Shown here: piece by piece, positions 9,092 to 17,410 of the stretch
How the letters are laid out: each line of letters starts with the position of its first letter
Position numbering within the stretch: the first letter of the stretch is position 1
Source of the DNA: Flavipsychrobacter stenotrophus
GTDB lineage: Bacteria; Bacteroidota; Bacteroidia; Chitinophagales; Chitinophagaceae
Direction of reading: 5' to 3'
Assembly: GCF_002954265.1 (NCBI RefSeq)
Contig: NZ_PPSL01000011.1
Span: 1 to 64,000 of the forward strand
DNA: 64,000 nucleotides
Position numbers and translations under genes: made by a program
Notes under the pieces: generated by a model
Told to the model about the DNA's origin: nothing
Database searches by the model: none
What the model saw: the letters and a program-made list of their open reading frames with translations, nothing else

Positions 9092-12000
9092 ATGAAAAGG
9101 ATATTTTTACTTACTGCACTATCAAGTTTCCTTATAGTTCTATCGCTTTGTAGTTCCGCCCAAGTAACTATCACAGATAGCATCACAGCCACCGGGGTAA
9201 TACTAACTGCCCATGTGCCTACGGTTGCTACCACAACAGCTTCAGTACTTTCGGCAGATGACGGGTACACTGGATTGACCAACTTAGGATTTACCTTTAA
9301 TTACTATGGCAATAACTATACTCAATGTGTGGTGGGAGCTAACGGGCATATTACATTCAACAATGCATTGGCAGGGGCTTACGACCCCTGGCCTATAAAC
9401 AGCCAGTTGCTAGGTAATAGCAGTGCGCTCAATACCATTTGCGCGCCATGGAGTGATTACTGTTTACCGCTTGGCGGATCATGCTATTATATGACATACG
9501 GTGCAGCTCCTTACAGGACCTTTGCAGTTACCTTCTGCCGGGTAACGCTTTATGCATGCACATCTAACTACATAACCAGCACCATACTGCTGCACGAAAC
9601 AACAAATGAAATAGATATACTCATTGGCCATAAAACGTCAACATGTGCATGGAACGGCGGTTATTCGATAGAGGGGATACAAAATGCTACGGGTACCGCG
9701 GCTACAGCGGTACCGGGAAGAGATTATCCGAGTATATGGTCCGCAAGTAATGACGCACAGCGTTTTTCTCCTGCAATCGGGGGGGCGTCATACACTGTTA
9801 ATCCCATTCCTTATGCGCCGGTCTACCCGGCCACGGGACTTTCAGTGTCATGGTACGATAGCGCTACAGGTGCATACGTTGGCAGTGGTAATCCTATAAC
9901 AGTACATCCAGTTACCCCAACTAATTATATCGCTATTGTAACTGCATGTGCAGATTCGTTTGCCAGTGGTTCGATAGGTGGTGTAACAGGATCATGTACC
10001 GGTACACCAATAGCGGGTGCCATTACAACTACAACAAGCACTGCTTGCTCTACTACTACTGTTGCTCTTGCAGACACCGGCAGCACAATAGCTTCATCGC
10101 ACCAATGGCAATCTTCACCGGATAGCTTAACGTGGACGAACATTGCCGGGGCGGTAAGTCCTACTTATACATTTTCAGGATTAAGTGCAAATACATACTA
10201 CAGATGCCGTACCACTTGTTTGCTGGGTGGAGCATCAAGTGAAACCGCCGGTATACTTATATCTTATACTTCCAGTTGTCCGTGCGTACTGGCAAACCCG
10301 GGTATCGTAGTGTCTAATGTATCTCATGCATGTTCCACATTAACGATCATACTTGCCGACACCACGTATTCAGTATCTGCCGCTACAGTGCAGTGGCAAT
10401 CATCGCCCGACAATGTGACTTGGAATGATATTGCCGGCGCTACTAGTGCAACCTATTCTTTTACGGGACTGGCCAGTACTACCTATTACCGAATGAAATT
10501 CCTCTGCCTGTCGGGCAGCAGCAGTATGACATCGGCAAGCATAATGATCACTTATACGGCGGCATGTTCTTGTAGTGGTACACCTACAGCAGGATCAGCA
10601 ACAGCAAGTTCCACATTTTGTGGTCTATGTTCTGTAACGTTCGATCTTGTAGGATCAACACTTGCAGATAGCCTGGGTTACCAATGGCAGCGGTCGGTAG
10701 ATAGTGTTTCATGGTCTGATATACCAGGTGCAACTACAGTACCATACACCGCGACTATCTATAACACCTATTATTACCGGTGTAAAGTAACATGTGTACC
10801 TACGGCAAGTTCATCCTTTTCTTCGGGCGTGCGTGTGAGATTTCATTATTATATCACAGCCGATAGCGTTAGTACCATTTTAGATACAACATGCGCCGGT
10901 CCACGGTTTTACGTGTGGTCGAATGGTTACTCAGGTACACAGCGTATTAAAACATATTATGGTGACGGCCAGAGCGACTCTATGGCGCTTTCTTCAAGTG
11001 GGCTGATAGCCTATTCAAATGTTTTGCACCCATATAGCGCTCCCGGCTACTACACTATAAAACAATTGCTTTATGATAACAACGTACTGCAAGACTCAAT
11101 ATCATTTGTGTATCACTATTACTATTGCAGAACTTTCCCTGTAAAACTATTTGTGGATGAGAATGGAAACTGCTTTAAAGATGCAAGTGAACATTACAAC
11201 CATCTGCCCACGCAGGTAAGAGTGGACTCTAATGGTATCACAATTGATACAGTCTCTGTTACCAGCGGTCTTTATTACACCACTACCGGTGCCCCGGGCA
11301 CTGTATATTCCTTCAGGATCGTTAGCAGCACCTGGTTAGCAACCTGTCCGTCGTCGGGTGTTATTTATGACACGGTATCAGCCGGAGTTTCTGCATACCC
11401 AACAAAATATTTCGGGCTAACTTGTGGATCAGGATCTTTTGACCTATCGGTATATGCGATAAGTCAGGGAGCAGGGCCCAACAGGCAAAGAGGTAATATT
11501 TATCTTACCAATGCAACTTGCACACTAACACCTGCAACTGTAACGCTAAACTACAGTAACCTGTATAGCTGGAATTTCAATGCCGTTCCAGGTGTTTCAT
11601 CCAGTCTGCCATCATCGCTAAACTGGCATTTTACTGGCGTTACCGGTGATGCGGCGGCACCTTTACACATGTTTTTTGATGTATGGGCTCCTTCTTCAGC
11701 ACTAGCACCTATAGGAAATATTATTACCGATCATATCATTGCAATGCCCTTTATAGGTGACTATGATACTACTGATAACCATGTTGTAATTATAGACACA
11801 GTGAAAGGTAGCTGTGATCCTAACGCGATATCAGTATTACCTACGCAATGCCTGCACCCGGATAGCCTTGCGTTAAGATATACTATACAATTTGAGAATA
11901 TTGGTAATGATACAGCACACAACGTATATGTAATGGATACACTATCTGACAACCTTGACCCTCATTCTTTGAATATATTAATGGCATCAGCACAAATGGA

Positions 12001-12490
12001 TGTCTCGCTGATCAACGATGGAACACACAATATTATAAAGTTTGACTTTCCGGGTATCAACCTTATGGATAGTTCACAACACGATCTTTGCGGTGGCGCT
12101 GTGATATATGACATTAAAAGGTATCCAGGTCTGACCAATGGCACTAACCTTTATAATCGTGCAGGCATCTATTTTGATCATAACAGCGTGGTAATGACTA
12201 ATACGGTAACAACCACCATAGGATGCGATCTCTTAAATTTGCCGGATACGGCTGCATCTACCGAAGTTGAGATCTACCCCAATCCCGCAACTAGTGAATT
12301 GACCATAAAAGCAGATAAACTAGTATATAGCACTGTGGTCATTACCAATGCCGTTGGTCAGCAGTTTTCTTTGCAAAACATTACGGCCAATGTAAGCAAG
12401 GTAAATGTAAAATCTCTGGCAGCGGGGGTCTATTATGTTACACTAAGTGGGAGTAACGGGAATAAGGTACTTCGGTTTGTGAAATATTAA
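9092..12490 (+). CDS. Large surface protein with Ig-like repeats and T9SS sorting domain
   Basis: A 1132-residue secreted protein. A signal peptide covers residues 1-24. The N-terminal part (about 40-230) has the pattern LGFTFNYYGNNYTQCVVGANGHITF seen in many Bacteroidota adhesin-like proteins. Three related Ig-like units follow, each with a QWQ(S/R)S.D...W..I.GA core (about residues 310-590) and paired Cys. Further on, about 900-1050, is a DUF11/DUF7619-like conserved repeat (LRYTIQFENIGNDTAHNVYVMDTLSDNLD). The last 80 residues (YPNPAT to LRFVKY) are a T9SS type A sorting domain. It is presumably displayed on the cell surface; adhesion is a guess from architecture. Confidence 0.88.
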   Translation: MKRIFLLTALSSFLIVLSLCSSAQVTITDSITATGVILTAHVPTVATTTASVLSADDGYTGLTNLGFTFNYYGNNYTQCVVGANGHITFNNALAGAYDPWPINSQLLGNSSALNTICAPWSDYCLPLGGSCYYMTYGAAPYRTFAVTFCRVTLYACTSNYITSTILLHETTNEIDILIGHKTSTCAWNGGYSIEGIQNATGTAATAVPGRDYPSIWSASNDAQRFSPAIGGASYTVNPIPYAPVYPATGLSVSWYDSATGAYVGSGNPITVHPVTPTNYIAIVTACADSFASGSIGGVTGSCTGTPIAGAITTTTSTACSTTTVALADTGSTIASSHQWQSSPDSLTWTNIAGAVSPTYTFSGLSANTYYRCRTTCLLGGASSETAGILISYTSSCPCVLANPGIVVSNVSHACSTLTIILADTTYSVSAATVQWQSSPDNVTWNDIAGATSATYSFTGLASTTYYRMKFLCLSGSSSMTSASIMITYTAACSCSGTPTAGSATASSTFCGLCSVTFDLVGSTLADSLGYQWQRSVDSVSWSDIPGATTVPYTATIYNTYYYRCKVTCVPTASSSFSSGVRVRFHYYITADSVSTILDTTCAGPRFYVWSNGYSGTQRIKTYYGDGQSDSMALSSSGLIAYSNVLHPYSAPGYYTIKQLLYDNNVLQDSISFVYHYYYCRTFPVKLFVDENGNCFKDASEHYNHLPTQVRVDSNGITIDTVSVTSGLYYTTTGAPGTVYSFRIVSSTWLATCPSSGVIYDTVSAGVSAYPTKYFGLTCGSGSFDLSVYAISQGAGPNRQRGNIYLTNATCTLTPATVTLNYSNLYSWNFNAVPGVSSSLPSSLNWHFTGVTGDAAAPLHMFFDVWAPSSALAPIGNIITDHIIAMPFIGDYDTTDNHVVIIDTVKGSCDPNAISVLPTQCLHPDSLALRYTIQFENIGNDTAHNVYVMDTLSDNLDPHSLNILMASAQMDVSLINDGTHNIIKFDFPGINLMDSSQHDLCGGAVIYDIKRYPGLTNGTNLYNRAGIYFDHNSVVMTNTVTTTIGCDLLNLPDTAASTEVEIYPNPATSELTIKADKLVYSTVVITNAVGQQFSLQNITANVSKVNVKSLAAGVYYVTLSGSNGNKVLRFVKY

Positions 12491-12543
12491 TCTTATTAGT
12501 TGCTCAATTTTGTTCATGAAAACCGAAATAAGCCTTCGTGTGG

Positions 12544-13989
12544 TTATGGCGTGTATTTATAACATCCTATATCGTTGATTCCCGACCTGAGATTACCCTC
12601 AAGATCTCTATCAACCGATGAAATATTTACACCCGCTCCTATGGCAGGAGAAGACGCTTTGAGATGGAAATCGTTTTCGTCTATCTTCTTAAATAAAGGA
12701 TCCTGGTTAAGTATGCATGCATTCAGGTGAATGAATGACGCATCGATATTTGAACCTATTTTCAACAGACTATGATCCAGCCTCACACTTGCAGGGTAGG
12801 TGGACACCCTGTCACAGATGATCTCACTATCCAAAGAACCATAGACAATACAATTGCGGAGTACAGCATCTAGCGACCCATAGTAGGTAAGTGTGTTACT
12901 CACCTGGAAATAATTGAGCAGTACAACAGTATGGTTAGTTCTATGTTCTAACGATACAGATGCATCACCATAATTAGCGAAGGTACAATTGGTCATAGAG
13001 TCGAAGCCACCCTGCAGTGCTACCAAGGCTTCAGCACCAGTGGTTCCTATAAAACAATTTGTAGCAGTAACGTTTCCCTGCCAATTAAGGATACCGTAGC
13101 CAATTGAGTTCTTTATGATTGTATTATTGATGGTAACATGAGCGCCTGAATCGACCTGCATAGCCGCCGGCTGTGCATAAAAATTACGGTAGAATGAGCC
13201 GCCACCACAATTCTTGATCACCGCCTTATTAAATGAGCCTGTGCTACCCCCTACAAAGTAGAACCCGCCCCACTCGCCCGGATAGCCCCTGCGGCCGAAA
13301 TAAGAACGATCTAATCTGTCTCCCTGGAAAACCACACTATCAGTTCCTGTCAAATTTACATTGAGCGTTCCGAACACAAAGAAGCGTGCATCCTGGTGCA
13401 TATAAACTCTGCAATTTGCAGGGATATTTAACGTAGCTCCTGGCCCAACAACGCAAGAATGTTCGACCACATATGGCTTATCGGTGAGCCAGTTAATGGG
13501 TGTAGTGCCCGACAAACTATCACTAACAATATAATGTGCATTCTGACCATATGCAGTAAACGGCACAATGAAGTCTTTGCCATTAAGTGTAGAGATCAAT
13601 TCATCGGAAACGATAAATGGTGTGAGCGTATCATTGGGGTCTATCTTAACCGTTGCAAACACATATACACTATCGTGGGCTGCAATCCTGATATTGGTGA
13701 CTGCATTACCTACAAAACCATCTACATTGATGTGGAAGTAAGAGTTGTTGCCATTCTTCAATCTCACTGAACTAATGTTGATAGGTTCGTTTTGCGTATT
13801 GTATATGAGTAAACCGGTAGTGAAACTTCCGGCAGCAGTAAACACAGTATCAAACTTTAATGTATCATCTGAAAAAGTTAGTACCCCTCCAGTAGTGAGT
13901 AAGCGCGCTTGCTTACGGCATGATGAACCGCTGATAATAAAGACAAGTGTAATGACAATGGCAATAAGTGATCCTGATCTCAATCGCAT
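12544..13989 (-). CDS. Lipoprotein with right-handed beta-helix fold
   Basis: A 481-residue predicted lipoprotein. The ATG at 13989 gives MRLRSGSLIAIVITLVFIISGSSC, a lipoprotein signal ending in a lipobox Cys; an upstream in-frame start at 14037 would spoil this. Residues about 40-170 resemble an Ig-like DUF found before beta-helices, and 180-450 show parallel beta-helix repeats of the type AVIKNC, TINNTIIKNS, TATNCFIG, SMTNCTF. The end (LKASSPAIGAGVNISSVDRDLEGNLRSGINDIGCYKY) matches the choice-of-anchor Q / pectate-lyase-like surface family. Function is unknown, perhaps polysaccharide binding. It is convergent with the 9092 gene. Confidence 0.8.
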   Translation of the reverse strand: MRLRSGSLIAIVITLVFIISGSSCRKQARLLTTGGVLTFSDDTLKFDTVFTAAGSFTTGLLIYNTQNEPINISSVRLKNGNNSYFHINVDGFVGNAVTNIRIAAHDSVYVFATVKIDPNDTLTPFIVSDELISTLNGKDFIVPFTAYGQNAHYIVSDSLSGTTPINWLTDKPYVVEHSCVVGPGATLNIPANCRVYMHQDARFFVFGTLNVNLTGTDSVVFQGDRLDRSYFGRRGYPGEWGGFYFVGGSTGSFNKAVIKNCGGGSFYRNFYAQPAAMQVDSGAHVTINNTIIKNSIGYGILNWQGNVTATNCFIGTTGAEALVALQGGFDSMTNCTFANYGDASVSLEHRTNHTVVLLNYFQVSNTLTYYGSLDAVLRNCIVYGSLDSEIICDRVSTYPASVRLDHSLLKIGSNIDASFIHLNACILNQDPLFKKIDENDFHLKASSPAIGAGVNISSVDRDLEGNLRSGINDIGCYKYTP

Positions 13990-14067
13990 GAATGTAAAAA
14001 TAATGAACTCACGGGTATAACGTTTAAAAAGTATCAATATTACCCTGTTGAAGCAAATATTTAGGGT

Positions 14068-14075
14068 TAATTTTG
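14068..14075 (+). promoter_or_regulatory. -7 box of the SAM hydroxide adenosyltransferase gene
   Basis: TAATTTTG fits the Bacteroidota -7 consensus TAnnTTTG exactly. A TTG (14048-14050) lies 17 bases upstream as a possible -33 element. The ATG follows 10 bases downstream. Confidence 0.65.
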
Positions 14076-14085
14076 CACATCAATT

Positions 14086-14859
14086 ATGGGATACATTACC
14101 TTATTTTCCGACTTCGGACTGCAAGATGCCTCCGTGGCTATTGCTAAGGGTATCCTTATGCAGCATATTTCACTAAGCACAATAATTGACATCAACCACG
14201 AAGTGCAACCTTTTAATATGCTGCAAGCAGCATATTTATTCGGCTCTGCCTACAAAAATTTCCCTAAGGGCACTTGTCATCTTCTAATGTTTGACATCTT
14301 CTCTGCACAAAATCCACGGCTCATTCTCTCAGAATATGACGGGCATTATTTTCTATCACCTGATAATGATCTACTTCCATTGTCTTTAAAGGATAATATT
14401 TCACAATCGTGGTTGTGCCTTGAGTTACACAGGTCGCACTCGTTTCACAGTTGGTTACATAGGGCAGGCGAAATAGTAGCTCAATTGCAAAGTGCAGCAC
14501 CTGCCAAATTGGATCTGATGGGTTATGAATTATCTTCTAAAACAAAACCCAACCCTACAGGCAACGAAATAATGTACGATGTCATTCACATAGATCAGTT
14601 TGAAAATGTGACCGTTAATTTTACGAAAGAGCAATATGAACAGCTTGGACCAGGCAAATCATTCTCCATCAGATTTACACAGGTAGAAGAGATCAATGAG
14701 ATCCGCGAAAATTATAATGACGTAAGAGAAGGATATAAACTCTGCCGATTCAATAGTAATGGCTACCTGGAGATATGTCTGAACCATGGAAAGGCTGCAA
14801 GCCTGTTTGGTCTGAAGCTGGGTGGCAAAAACAATAATATTAAAATCAGCTTTTCATGA
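14086..14859 (+). CDS. SAM hydroxide adenosyltransferase (DUF62 family)
   Basis: A 257-residue protein starting MGYITLFSDFGLQDASVA, the signature of the DUF62 family, which converts S-adenosylmethionine and hydroxide to adenosine and methionine. Asp9 and Asp14 in the first motif and the later SPDNDLL segment are the family's conserved positions. The length is typical. It overlaps the next gene by four bases (ATGA), so both are translated from one message. Physiological role in bacteria is not settled; related enzymes halogenate SAM, but the hydroxide type is far more common. Confidence 0.9.
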   Translation: MGYITLFSDFGLQDASVAIAKGILMQHISLSTIIDINHEVQPFNMLQAAYLFGSAYKNFPKGTCHLLMFDIFSAQNPRLILSEYDGHYFLSPDNDLLPLSLKDNISQSWLCLELHRSHSFHSWLHRAGEIVAQLQSAAPAKLDLMGYELSSKTKPNPTGNEIMYDVIHIDQFENVTVNFTKEQYEQLGPGKSFSIRFTQVEEINEIRENYNDVREGYKLCRFNSNGYLEICLNHGKAASLFGLKLGGKNNNIKISFS

Positions 14860-15149
14860 TACTACGCGTTGTACAGATGACCTTTAAACCGGAGCATACT
14901 GAAGCTTTTGTGAAACTTTTTGAGGAAAGGAAGAGTACTATCAGAGGGTTTAGTGGTTGCACACATCTGGAACTATGGCGTGGCACAAACGACCCCAATA
15001 TTTTCTTTACTTACAGCAATTGGGAAACTGAGGCAGATCTTAATCACTATCGCTTTTCAGACTTCTTTAAAGAAACATGGGGAATGACAAAAGCACTATT
15101 TGCAGAGAAAGCACAGGCATGGAGTGTAGAAAGAGCTGTTGTAGCATAA
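14856..15149 (+). CDS. Antibiotic biosynthesis monooxygenase (ABM) fold protein
   Basis: A 97-residue protein with the dimeric alpha/beta barrel pattern of ABM-domain proteins: LRVVQMTFKPEHTEAFVKLFEERKSTIRGFSGCTHLELWRG followed by FFTYSNWETEADLNHYRFSDFFKETW. Relatives act as small monooxygenases, heme-degrading enzymes or quinol oxidases, so the substrate cannot be named. It overlaps the upstream gene by four bases, which argues for translational coupling. Confidence 0.85.
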   Translation: MILRVVQMTFKPEHTEAFVKLFEERKSTIRGFSGCTHLELWRGTNDPNIFFTYSNWETEADLNHYRFSDFFKETWGMTKALFAEKAQAWSVERAVVA

Positions 15150-15198
15150 ACCAAATTTAATGGCTCGATAGCACATGAATAAACCGCACTTCCTAGTG

Positions 15199-15234
15199 TA
15201 AAAAAACGGGCTACCTAAAAAAGATAACCCGTTG
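15199..15234 (-). terminator. Terminator of the greA-HIT operon
   Basis: AACGGG (15206-15211) pairs with CCCGTT (15229-15234) around an A-rich loop. On the minus strand the stem is followed by TTTTTTTAC, a good U-run, just after the HIT gene. On the plus strand the tail is weak, so it mainly serves the minus-strand operon but may help block read-through from 15149. Confidence 0.8.
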
Positions 15235-15256
15235 CAGTTTTAACTAATTCACGATC

Positions 15257-15649
15257 CTAAAGATGTGCTAATATTTTTTTTCTTGTTTCCTTTAAATCGT
15301 CCTGACTTACAGATAACTTCTCCCTCGTAAAATTCAAATCGTCTGCGCTATCTACAGGTACAAGGTGCATATGGGCATGCGGCACTTCCAAACCAATTAC
15401 ACTTATTCCACACCGATTGCATGGAAACGCTTTTTCAATTGCTTTAGCAACTGGTTTTGCAAACACCAACCATTTTGCTAACAAATCATCATTTACATCA
15501 AATATTTTATCTACTTCCACCTTTGGGACAACCAATACGTGTCCTTCCCTTATTGGAGTGATATCGAGGAAAGCGATAAAGCTATCGTCTTCAGCGATCT
15601 TATGACAAGGTATTTCTCCTGCGATGATCTTAGAAAATATTGAACTCAT
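15257..15649 (-). CDS. HIT family nucleotide-binding protein
   Basis: A 130-residue histidine-triad protein. The triad His91-x-His93-x-His95 (VPHAHMHLVPV) is intact, and the N-terminal SIFSKIIAGEIPCHKIAEDD is typical of the HinT/Hit group. These hydrolyse nucleoside phosphoramidates or adenylated molecules. The ATG at 15649 follows the greA stop by a single base, so greA and this gene form an operon, an arrangement often seen in Bacteroidota. Confidence 0.95.
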   Translation of the reverse strand: MSSIFSKIIAGEIPCHKIAEDDSFIAFLDITPIREGHVLVVPKVEVDKIFDVNDDLLAKWLVFAKPVAKAIEKAFPCNRCGISVIGLEVPHAHMHLVPVDSADDLNFTREKLSVSQDDLKETRKKILAHL

Positions 15650-15650
15650 A

Positions 15651-16124
15651 TTATGCCGAAATATTCTCTACTTTAAATTTAAAGGTTCCACTTGGCGCGC
15701 TTACTTCAGCTATCTCACCTATGGCCTTGCCTAAGAGGCCCTTACCAATAGGAGAAGTAACCGATATTTTACCGGCTTTCAGATCTGCTTCACTTTCAGA
15801 AACTATTTTGTAAACCAGTGTTTTCTTGCTGGCCATATTAGTAACTGTAACCGTACTCAGCACAGAAACCTTACTAATATCAATATCTTTTATATCAATA
15901 ACACGTGCATTCAGAATAACATGTTCTAATTGAGCAACTTTTGCTTCATGGTGTCCCTGCGCTTCTTTGGCAGCATCATATTCAGCGTTTTCCTTTAAGT
16001 CACCTTTTTCCCTTGCCTCTGCTATTGCATGCGCAATTTCCGCACGGCCAGTAGTCTTTAGCTTGGTTAATTCCTCCCTCATCTGAGCTAAAGTCTCCTT
16101 TGTCAAATAATTCAATTCAGACAT
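15651..16124 (-). CDS. greA: Transcription elongation factor GreA
   Basis: A 157-residue GreA. The N-terminal coiled coil (LTKETLAQMREELTKL to EAKVAQLEHVI) includes the conserved tip GDLKENAEYDAAKEAQ with acidic Asp and Glu that enter the RNA polymerase secondary channel. The C-terminal FKBP-like domain includes ISVTSPIGKGLLGKAIGE. It rescues backtracked polymerase by stimulating transcript cleavage. The ATG at 16124 (MSELNYLTKETL) is chosen over an upstream in-frame start because GreA begins there. The leader has a hairpin (16159-16184). Confidence 0.97.
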   Translation of the reverse strand: MSELNYLTKETLAQMREELTKLKTTGRAEIAHAIAEAREKGDLKENAEYDAAKEAQGHHEAKVAQLEHVILNARVIDIKDIDISKVSVLSTVTVTNMASKKTLVYKIVSESEADLKAGKISVTSPIGKGLLGKAIGEIAEVSAPSGTFKFKVENISA

Positions 16125-16158
16125 TATAAATTTATTTATTGTAAATAGAAAAAAAATA

Positions 16159-16184
16159 CAACGCTCCCTTTTACAGAAGCGTTG
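16159..16184 (-). promoter_or_regulatory. Hairpin at the 5' end of the greA leader
   Basis: CAACGCT (16159-16165) and AGCGTTG (16178-16184) are exact inverted arms with a 12-base loop. The structure would form at the very 5' end of a transcript started from the -7 box at 16190-16197. It could protect the message or act in regulation; nothing more can be seen. Confidence 0.45.
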
Positions 16185-16189
16185 CACAA

Positions 16190-16197
16190 CAAAAATA
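16190..16197 (-). promoter_or_regulatory. -7 box of the greA operon
   Basis: The minus strand reads TATTTTTG, an exact TAnnTTTG box, 66 bases before the greA ATG. The predicted transcript would begin at the leader hairpin. Confidence 0.55.
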
Positions 16198-16240
16198 CGG
16201 AAATATAACTAATAAAGTACCTTAATAAGGCTAAAATTGC

Positions 16241-17350
16241 TTATTCTTCATCTTTAGATGCACTGCCTGCGCGAGTGAACCTAAGTGATATCATATGCAC
16301 ACCATTTGCAGGGCGCTGAGTTGGCCTGTATGAATAGTCAATAGCTAAAGAAGGACCATTAGCTCCAATACGAGTTTGAACAGTAGCACCTGCAGAAAGA
16401 CCAACATACATTGTAGTTGTATTTTCGGCATTACCGATACCCTTTTCGTACCTGTAAGCAGCGTTAAGGCTGAACATATTCTTATAGGTATAAGATGCAC
16501 CAACACCTATATAGTCATTGATGAATGAGTTTGAAGTGAAGCTACCCATGATAGTCAGCTTATGCATTGGCAAACTGTCTGCGTTGCGAACGTGATTTTC
16601 ATCGAGGTAAAAATCGTAAGCGGCAGAAAGATTGAGGTAAGTAGGCATACTGAACTTATCTGAAGGAGAGTTAACAGAAATAGTATACCCTGGTGAAGAC
16701 TGTGGCTGATCTGCATTGATAGCAAAACCGGTACCAGAGAACTTCATGTTAGTACCCAGATTACGTAGTGTAACACCAATATGGAAATTATCTTTCTTAC
16801 CGGTCACATACTGGATGCCACCTTCGAAGGCTAGACCCAATGCGTTGATATTGTTGATCTGCTCAGACACATAGGTCATGCCGAAACCAGCATTAATGTT
16901 CTTTGAGAACTGGCGAGCAAAGCCAAGCTGTACGTTAAGGTATTGTGGATGATAGGTACCATAACCATCGGGATTGAAATAATCGGTTGCCGGTATATCT
17001 CCAAAGCTCATAGACATGATATTGATACCAATAACATTGTCATGACCAATATTGTGCGCAACGCCAAGATTATTGATGTTGATGCCAGATCCTGACAGAT
17101 AAACGCCATGAGATACGCCCACTTCAGTAGTGCTATCGGCAGCAAGACCTGCAATATTGCATTTCATAGCTTCCAAACCACCAACAAAAGAACCGTTGTT
17201 ACCGAACAAACTTGTAGTACGCGCCCATGGATTAATAATTAACTCCGGTGCACCCGACTGACCTATACGATCTTTGTTACCAGCAAATGAAGTAAAAGAA
17301 ATACCCAAAGCGCAGATGGCAACAAGAGTGCTATTTGAAAGTTTTTTCAT
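16241..17350 (-). CDS. PorV/PorQ family outer-membrane beta-barrel protein
   Basis: A 369-residue protein with a signal peptide (about 1-23) and the features of the PorV/PorQ family (14-stranded FadL-like barrels): the early segment NPWARTTSLFGNNGSFVGGLEAMKCNIAGLA, a repeated VGVSHGVYLSG / NIGHDNVIGINIMSMSFGDIP, and alternating beta strands to the end. PorV carries T9SS substrates to the attachment complex; PorQ has a related role. This copy is the third gene of an operon whose second gene has a T9SS-like tail, so it may be a dedicated shuttle for that product. That is inference; it may instead be the cell's main PorV. Confidence 0.82.
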   Translation of the reverse strand: MKKLSNSTLVAICALGISFTSFAGNKDRIGQSGAPELIINPWARTTSLFGNNGSFVGGLEAMKCNIAGLAADSTTEVGVSHGVYLSGSGININNLGVAHNIGHDNVIGINIMSMSFGDIPATDYFNPDGYGTYHPQYLNVQLGFARQFSKNINAGFGMTYVSEQINNINALGLAFEGGIQYVTGKKDNFHIGVTLRNLGTNMKFSGTGFAINADQPQSSPGYTISVNSPSDKFSMPTYLNLSAAYDFYLDENHVRNADSLPMHKLTIMGSFTSNSFINDYIGVGASYTYKNMFSLNAAYRYEKGIGNAENTTTMYVGLSAGATVQTRIGANGPSLAIDYSYRPTQRPANGVHMISLRFTRAGSASKDEE

Positions 17351-17376
17351 ATTTATATGCTTGTTGTATATTTATT

Positions 17377-17399
17377 GGCAGGGAGCAGTGCTCCCCGCC
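17377..17399 (-). promoter_or_regulatory. Intercistronic hairpin before the PorV-like gene
   Basis: GGCAGGGAGCA pairs with TGCTCCCCGCC (one mismatch) almost without a loop, in the 60-base gap between the 1329-residue protein gene and the PorV-like gene. No U-run follows, so it is more likely a processing or stability element that sets different expression of the two genes than a full terminator. Confidence 0.55.
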
Positions 17400-17410
17400 T
17401 GTAAATGAGA

